Shown here: piece by piece, positions 58,281 through 64,000 of the stretch
Layout of the letters: each line of letters begins with the position of its first letter
Position numbering within the stretch: the first letter of the stretch is position 1
Source: Monodelphis domestica
Taxonomy: Eukaryota; Chordata; Mammalia; Didelphimorphia; Didelphidae
Reading direction: 5' to 3'
Length of the DNA: 64,000 bases
Assembly: GCF_027887165.1 (NCBI RefSeq)
Contig: NC_077230.1
Location: 339,708,322-339,772,321, forward strand
Notes under the pieces: model-generated
Seen by the model: the letters and a program-made list of their open reading frames with translations, nothing else
Database searches by the model: none
Told to the model about the DNA's origin: nothing
Position numbers and translations under genes: made by a program

Positions 58281-59439
58281 ATGATGAGACTAATGATATT
58301 CAGGTTATGTATCCATTATGAGGTTTGCTGTATTATATAGTATGGGATATTGGCCTAACCCTAATTTATGCCAAACTGTTTTCCTAAAAGTTCTTGTCAA
58401 ATAGGAATTGATGTTGTTGGATTTATTTATTATGTTCAGTTGCTTCTGGGTTATGTACCTAATGTGTTCCACCTGTTTTTTGTTGTTGTTGTTGTTGTTG
58501 TTTTTTAGTATTAGATTGTTTTGATGATTGTTGCTTTGTAATATAATGAGATCCGATACTACTAGATTCTCTTCTTTCCCACCTTTTCTCATCATTTCCC
58601 TTGAGATTCTTGATGTTTTGTTCCTCTAAGTCAATTGTTAGAATTTTACTTGGTGTTTGATATGGCACTAAATCTGTAGAACAATTTAGAAAGTATTGTA
58701 GTATTTATTTTATTGGCATGGTTCCAGTTATTTGAATGTCATTTTTGTAAAGAGTGTTAAGTTGTATTCATATAGTTCCTATATGAATCTTGGTAGGTGG
58801 ATTTCCAGATGTTTTATATGATTTGTTGTTAATTTAAATATAATTTCTTTTTCTCTCTATTAGGTTATGTTAGGCAGGATAAAGAAAAGGTAATGACTTT
58901 TATGGATTTACTTTATATCCTGATACTTTTATTAAATTAACTTTTTAATACAATTTCTAATGTTCTTTATCTACAGAATTTGATTTTTTTTTTTGCTCAT
59001 GCTTATTGCCTCACTTTCTTTTGCTTGTTTTATTTCTAGAGCTATAGCAAATAATGATAATAGACATTGTTACCATTGATTAATTGGAAAGTACATTGCA
59101 TGTCTCCATACTAGATGTTAGCTCTTGGTTTAGAATAGGCACTACATATATTAAAGAAAGATTAACTTTTCCCATTAGTTTTAAAATGTTTTAAACAAAA
59201 TTGGGTGCTGTATTTTGTCAAATCTTTTTCTGCATATAATGTAATTTTTGTTATTATTTGGTCTGTTATAATTTTTCTACCGTTGAAAAGATTCCACTTT
59301 ATTGGTATAAAGTATACCTGGTCACAGTACATAATTTCTTTAAATATATTGCGATAGCTTCTTTGCTAATATCTCATTCAATATTTCTTCATGGATATTC
59401 ATCTTGTAAGATCACACTCTGAAACTCATACCTCTTTAG

Positions 59440-59760
59440 TGCTTGCTTCTAGGTCTTCTTCCTTATTGGAGAGAGTAGAGGGTGGTCATGGGAGAGCCCC
59501 ATCTACATCCTCCATGTATGGATGTACCCAGGGTCACCACCTCATCATTTCCCCCTTGGCTGCAGGACATCTTCATGCTTGTTCTCCCACCCATCACCTT
59601 TTAGCTTCTTTTTATGTGTTGTCTTTTTCCCCTTTAGATTATGAGCTTCGTGAAGATAATGACTGTCTTTTGTCCTTTTTTTTTTTTGCCTAAGACTTAA
59701 GACTATGCCTATCATACAATAGGCACTTAATAAGTATTTACTAACTGACATTAGAGAGCT
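59440..59760 (+). repeat. L2 3' tail inside the old L1
   Basis: 'tgtgttgtctttttcccctttagattatgagc' then 'caataggcacttaataagtatttactaactgac'. Confidence 0.6.
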
Positions 59761-60084
59761 TGCTCTTCCCAGTTTAGGTATCAGGACCATATTTGTCTTA
59801 TAGAAGGAATTTGCTAGGATGCTATCTTTTTTTTTTTTCAAATAATTTATATAAAATTAGAATTAAATGCTCTTTGTATAAACACTAAAAAATGGAAGTC
59901 ATTTGTAAATCTATATGGTTCTTGAGGACTTTTCTTTGGTAAAACCTTCATAGCTTGTTCAGTTTCTTTTTCTGACATTAAGTTCAAAATCTTATATAAA
60001 TTAAAATTTCTTTTTCTGCTAATCTAGATATTTTAATTTTTTTGTAACTTTACTTCATTTAAGATTTCATTTTTGTTAACATAT

Positions 60085-60600
60085 TATTAGATAGGTAAAA
60101 TAGGAGAGAAATAGAATGAATGAACCACTGAATTCAGGACCAGAGTGTGGTATAGATGGAATGGAGCTAAGAGGTGGAGAGAGGGAATAGATTGGTTTCC
60201 CTCTCTTTACCTGGTAAACTCCACTCTGGTTGCACTGTTCCCTCAGAGACTTGGTTGAAATAAAGTATAGACCATACAGCTTCTCCGTCTGCTGTCTAGA
60301 GGGATTGAGAGGAAATCTTGTGGTGAATAGTTTTCTGGCAAAGTCCTATTCACTCTGGTTTGACTTCACTGGATACCGGGGTCAGGCTTCACAGGAGGAT
60401 GCTCCAGGCTCAAGAGGTTCACTCAGATCAACCTCCAGATCAACCTCCCTGGTGGGCTTCCCAAAGAGAAATGAGTTCAACTGTTTGGATCTTCTCAGTT
60501 CCTCTGTTCCTTCTCCAGAATTCTCTCCCCTTCCTGCCCGCCCCCCCCCCCCCCCAGTACTCCAGCTTCATGAATTTGCTCTCCTCTCTTACAATAGTGA
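60085..60600 (+). other. Unclassified insert in the old L1 (LTR-like?)
   Basis: About 500 bp of distinct composition interrupts L1. It has 'ttgaaataaagtatag' (AATAAA near 60257), GA- and CT-rich parts and a C-run at 60541-60556. Open frames at 60230-60626 lack recognised domains. An LTR is possible but no TG...CA ends with duplication were found. Confidence 0.35.
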
Positions 60601-60837
60601 ATAATATTTTATTTTTCATTTATTAGAAGTTCTCTTTTTCAGCTTTTGATATTGTCTATTTGATTTCATTTTTCTACTTTTTGCTGTATTCCCTCTCCCC
60701 CTCATTAGATAAATTTGTGGAGTTCAGTCAGTTGGTTTTAAGCAAAACAAAAGAAAACAACATACAAGTTTTTCAAAATCCATTTAGTGCTCCCCACTTT
60801 TTGGTGGTGAGTTGGAGTTTTGTTAACATTGATTTTT

Positions 60838-61018
60838 TTTTAACCCTTTACCTTTAGTCTTACTATCAGTTCTAAGGCAGAAGAGGCAGATAGGCCTAGG
60901 GCAATTGGGGTTAAGTGAGCTGCCCAGGCACACAGCTAGGAAGTTCTTTCAGGTCAAATTTGAACCTGTGTTCTTTCAAATCTAGGCCTGACTATCCTCT
61001 ATGCTATCTAGCTGTCCC
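60838..61018 (-). mobile_element. CORE-SINE
   Basis: Left 'aaccctttacctttag', central 'gggttaagtgagctgcccagg', right 'tctatgctatctagctgtcccc'. Confidence 0.8.
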
Positions 61019-62369
61019 CCAATTTCTTTGATTTTAAGAATTGCTGTTTTTATATGTTTAGTCTGGATTTTTTGATTGTTGCTTTCCTAGTTTTGAAAAA
61101 CTGCATACTCAAGGTTTTTTTCCACTTATTAATGAAAACACTTAGAGGAATAACAACAAAACTATTCTTGTTTACTTTGGTGAAATTATCTGTAGTTTTT
61201 AGGATGTTTTTTAATTGACTAATTCTTTAAGATTATATTATTTAGTCTCCATTTAAGTTTGAATTCTTTCTTTAAACTCCCTTTATTGGTTATAAATTTT
61301 ATTATATTGTGATCAGTACAAGATGTTTTAAAATTTTGTCTTTGTATATTTGTTCATGAAAACTTTATGTTCTAGCATGTCATCAGTTTTTACAATAGTT
61401 TTATGACTTATTGGGGAATGTGTATATTTCAGTTTTCACTCAGTAATTTTCAGAGAACTTGGCCATGTAACTTTTCTAAAATTCCATTCATTTCCTTATC
61501 TTCTTTATATTGTAAGATTTTTGTCTTAATTTTGAAAGCAGCATATTGACATCCCCAAGGATTATATTGTTTTTCTCTTTCCCATTCTAATTCTTTTATT
61601 TAAATACTTAGATACTATATCATTTGATGCATATGTGTATATTTTAATAGTGCTGTTTTGTTAGCTGTGATGCCTTTTTAATCAATTTGATTTCTCAATT
61701 TATCCTTTTTTAATCTGATTTTGACATATATGAGGTCATAAATGCCACTTTTGTTATTTTTAAATAGCAGGGATATAATACACTTTCCCCAACTCTTCAT
61801 TTTTACTCCATTCATCTTTGATCAAATGTTTCTTAAAAAACATTTATTATTAGATTCAGCTTTCTAATGAATTCTCTAAACCCATAGGTGAGGGTGTCCC
61901 ATTCACATTTGTGGTTATGGTTCTTAATTATTATTTTTTTCTATCACATCCTTTGGTCTTTTTCCTCTCTGTTTTTGTCTCTAAAAAGGATGTGATGAAA
62001 GATAAGGAATATGTTTCAGCACTAGAAATCTATAATTGAAGTGTTCTCCTACTTTGACCTTGCCACTTCAGACCTCTATCAAGTGGTTCTTATGCTCCAA
62101 ACCCCAACTTCCTGATCTACCCTCTAAAGTTAAATTTTGTTTTCCTTGTTATTTTTCCCAACATGACTTTATCCTCCTTTATAAATAAAGAGAATCTGTT
62201 TTCCTTTAGATTTTAATACATTTTTATATGAAACTCTTTTCTGCTTCAGATAAGAGTAAAGTTCACATTTTGCCTATTTCCCTCATTCTTTCCTCATATG
62301 CTTCTTGGGCATATTCTTCTAATGAAGAGTACTACTAAATAAATTCTTCCCATTCCCCCCCCCCCCTTT

Positions 62370-62461
62370 CTTTTTTTTTTTTTTTAAATTTTAATATTAT
62401 TTTATTTGGTCGTTTTCATACATTATTCACTGGAAACAAAGATCGTTTTCTTTTCCTCCCC

Positions 62462-62501
<40 letters not shown>

Positions 62502-62740
62502 CCTTTCCCTCTCCCATAGCCGACGCATGATTCCACTGGTTATCACATGTGTTCTTGACTCGAACCCATTTCCCTGTTGTTGGAGTTTGCATTATAGTGT
62601 TCATTTAGAGTCTCTCCTCAGTCTTATCTCCTCCAACCCTGTGGTCAAGCAGTTGCTTTTCAGCGGTGTTTTTACTCCCACAGTTTATCCTCTGCTTGTG
62701 GGTAGTATTTTTTTTTAGATCCCTGCAGATTCCCTTTCTT
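62370..62740 (-). mobile_element. L1 3' end of a distinct subfamily
   Basis: 'cagttgcttttcagcggtgtttttactcccacag' parallels 2440-2480 in the large L1, while 'gacgcatgattccactggttatcacatg' differs. A C-run (62463-62500) sits in its G-rich 3'UTR. Confidence 0.7.
62463..62500 (+). repeat. Poly-C tract
   Basis: About 38 C in a row within the L1 3'UTR. Its length may be unreliable in an assembly. Confidence 0.9.
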
Positions 62741-63171
62741 TTTTTAATTCAACAAAACAGAACATTACCACTCTTAGGCACTGAGTTTGCCTTTCTTAAC
62801 TCTATTGTTAAATTTTGAAAGTAATGGAATTCTGATGGGATGTGTGTCTCTTCTTTTAGACATTTTTGAGCAATATTTAGCTCCTTCTAGTGGCATAATT
62901 TTTCTTTACCTTTCAAAGTTTCTCTGATTCTTATGTTTGAGTTTCAAAGATTCTACTGAGTCTTGGTTTTTCGAACAGGAATGATTCAAGTCATTTATTC
63001 CATTAAACCCTCCCTTCCCCCAGTGTAGTATCAGTTTTTCAGAGGCTTGTTTTTGTTTGTTAATCCTTTTAACTTTTCACTTGGAATGTCATATTTCAAT
63101 ATATTCCTTCATTTATAGTAGTTATAGCATTGCTTCCTGAGTGCTTCCTTAGTAACTGAACTCTCTCTTTT

Positions 63172-63370
63172 TTTTTAACCCTTACCTTCCGTCTTAGAAT
63201 CAATACTGTGTATTGGTTCCAAGGCAGAAGAATGGTAAGGGCTAGGCAATGGGGGTTAAGTGACTTGCCCAGGGTCACACAGCTGGGAAGTGTCTTGAAG
63301 CCAGAGTTAAACCTAGGACCTCCAGTCTCTAGGTCTGGCTCTCAGTCCACTGAACTACCTAGCTGCCCCT
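63172..63370 (-). mobile_element. CORE-SINE
   Basis: Almost complete: 'aacccttaccttccgtcttag', 'gacttgcccagggtcacacagctggg', 'cagtccactgaactacctagctgcccc'. Confidence 0.92.
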
Positions 63371-63607
63371 AGTAACTGAACTCTTAATGGCTCTTAATAA
63401 TGTTTTTTGTTGTTTTTAAGTAAGAAAAACTGGATTTTGGCCAATTTTTGGATGCTTTTCAATTTTTGACATCTTTCATTTTTACTTTTGTCCTCTGATT
63501 CTAATAGATATGGACAATTTTCATATGATTTCTTGAAATAAAGTGTCCTACTGGGTTTTTAGAGGAGAAGGGTACTCTTGGTTTTAATGGTGTCAATCTT
63601 TTTTCTT

Positions 63608-63800
63608 TTTAAAAAAATTTTAATAATCTTTACCTTCCATCTTAGATTCTAAGGTAGAAGAGTGGTAAAGGCTAGGCAATGGGGGTCAAGTGACTTGGAC
63701 CAGGGTCACATAGCTAGGAAGTGTGTGGGGTGAGATTTGAATCCAGGACCTCCCATCTCTAGGACTGGCTCTCAATCCACTGAGCCACCCAGTGCCCCCA
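63608..63800 (-). mobile_element. CORE-SINE
   Basis: 'tctttaccttccatcttag', 'ggggtcaagtgacttggaccagggtcacatagc' and 'ccactgagccacccagtgcccc'. A small insertion (ga) lies in the CORE. Confidence 0.9.
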
Positions 63801-64000
63801 AATGGTGTCAATCTTAAATTACCTTTCTAAGCTCCCCCTCTTCTAAATTTATTTGGTTTTGATAATAGATTCTTCCTTTGTTCTTACTTCATTTTAGTCT
63901 TTTGACTTTATTTCTAATATTTCTTGTTTCCTCATAGAATCATTGTCTTCTATTTCCTTCATTCTGTTTTTCAGAGAATCCACTATTTGATTAGGATTTT

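Larger units (their letters stand above)
57975..63500 (-). mobile_element. Very old L1 sequence, dissected
   Basis: Minus-strand ORF2 then endonuclease then ORF1-like text is followed left to right: 58060-58160 and 58281-59440 (C-terminal and RT parts), 59880-60080 (pre-RT), 61020-62250 (endonuclease, 'ttcacatttgtggttatggttc' compares with 5640-5660), 62890-63010 (ORF1-like). It is heavily mutated. It is broken by SINEs, an L2 tail (59440-59760), an unclassified insert and an L1 3' end. More than one L1 copy may be involved. Confidence 0.55.
44665..64000 (+). other. RSF1: RSF1 intron 1 (partial)
   Basis: The intron begins GTAAGTGGGG and continues past the window. I looked for the next RSF1 coding exon and did not see it. 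All repeats from 46400 onward lie within this intron. Confidence 0.75.

Overview
The window looks like marsupial nuclear DNA, most probably from a didelphid opossum of the Monodelphis type. The evidence is marsupial-type L1 copies, tRNA-derived CORE-SINEs, a MAR1-like SINE, several endogenous retrovirus (ERV) LTR families, and a short hAT element that I recognise as SPIN-like. No bacterial-style gene organisation, CRISPR array, rRNA or tRNA gene is visible. Classification of repeats is from memory of the families; no database was searched.

Two host genes are supported, arranged head to head. On the minus strand, 1887-2037 is the first coding exon of AAMDC (start codon, 44 codons, acceptor and donor sites). 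On the plus strand, 44484-44664 is the coding part of RSF1 exon 1, ending at a GT donor. Between them a GC-rich CpG island (about 43340-45770) holds a probable bidirectional promoter. A good minus-strand splice donor at 44167/44166 is the likely end of the non-coding AAMDC exon 1. The 2038-44166 interval is therefore read as AAMDC intron 1 (about 42 kb), and everything right of 44665 as RSF1 intron 1, which runs off the window.

Layout: 1-2200 holds old L2 tails, a solo LTR and the AAMDC exon. 2200-7800 is a nearly full-length, decayed minus-strand L1 with a small L1 end nested in it. 8400-12510 has L2 plus three LTRs of one family, one inserted inside another. 12990-14820 has LTR-like sequence, a SINE and a clean 353-bp solo LTR. 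15238-28060 is a gammaretrovirus-like (class I) ERV carrying LTR-like ends, gag, nucleocapsid, protease, RT, RNase H and integrase remnants. It is broken by stops and frameshifts and by an L1 in its 5' LTR, an L1 in gag (itself carrying a solo LTR) and an antisense LTR at the end of pol. 28060-32000 is mostly unclassified and includes a 164-bp near-identical direct repeat. 32100-41900 is layered L1, hAT, SINE and L2. 43300-45770 is the promoter island. 45780-51060 is repeat-poor RSF1 intron. 51060-64000 is intron with LTR, hAT, SINE and very old L1 sequence.

I see no evidence for a new multi-gene system. The most interesting items are the cryptic AAMDC exon and shared promoter, the SPIN-like element with an exact 8-bp target duplication, the ERV whose gag begins with a hydrophobic segment, its mismatched LTR pair, and the 164-bp direct repeat.
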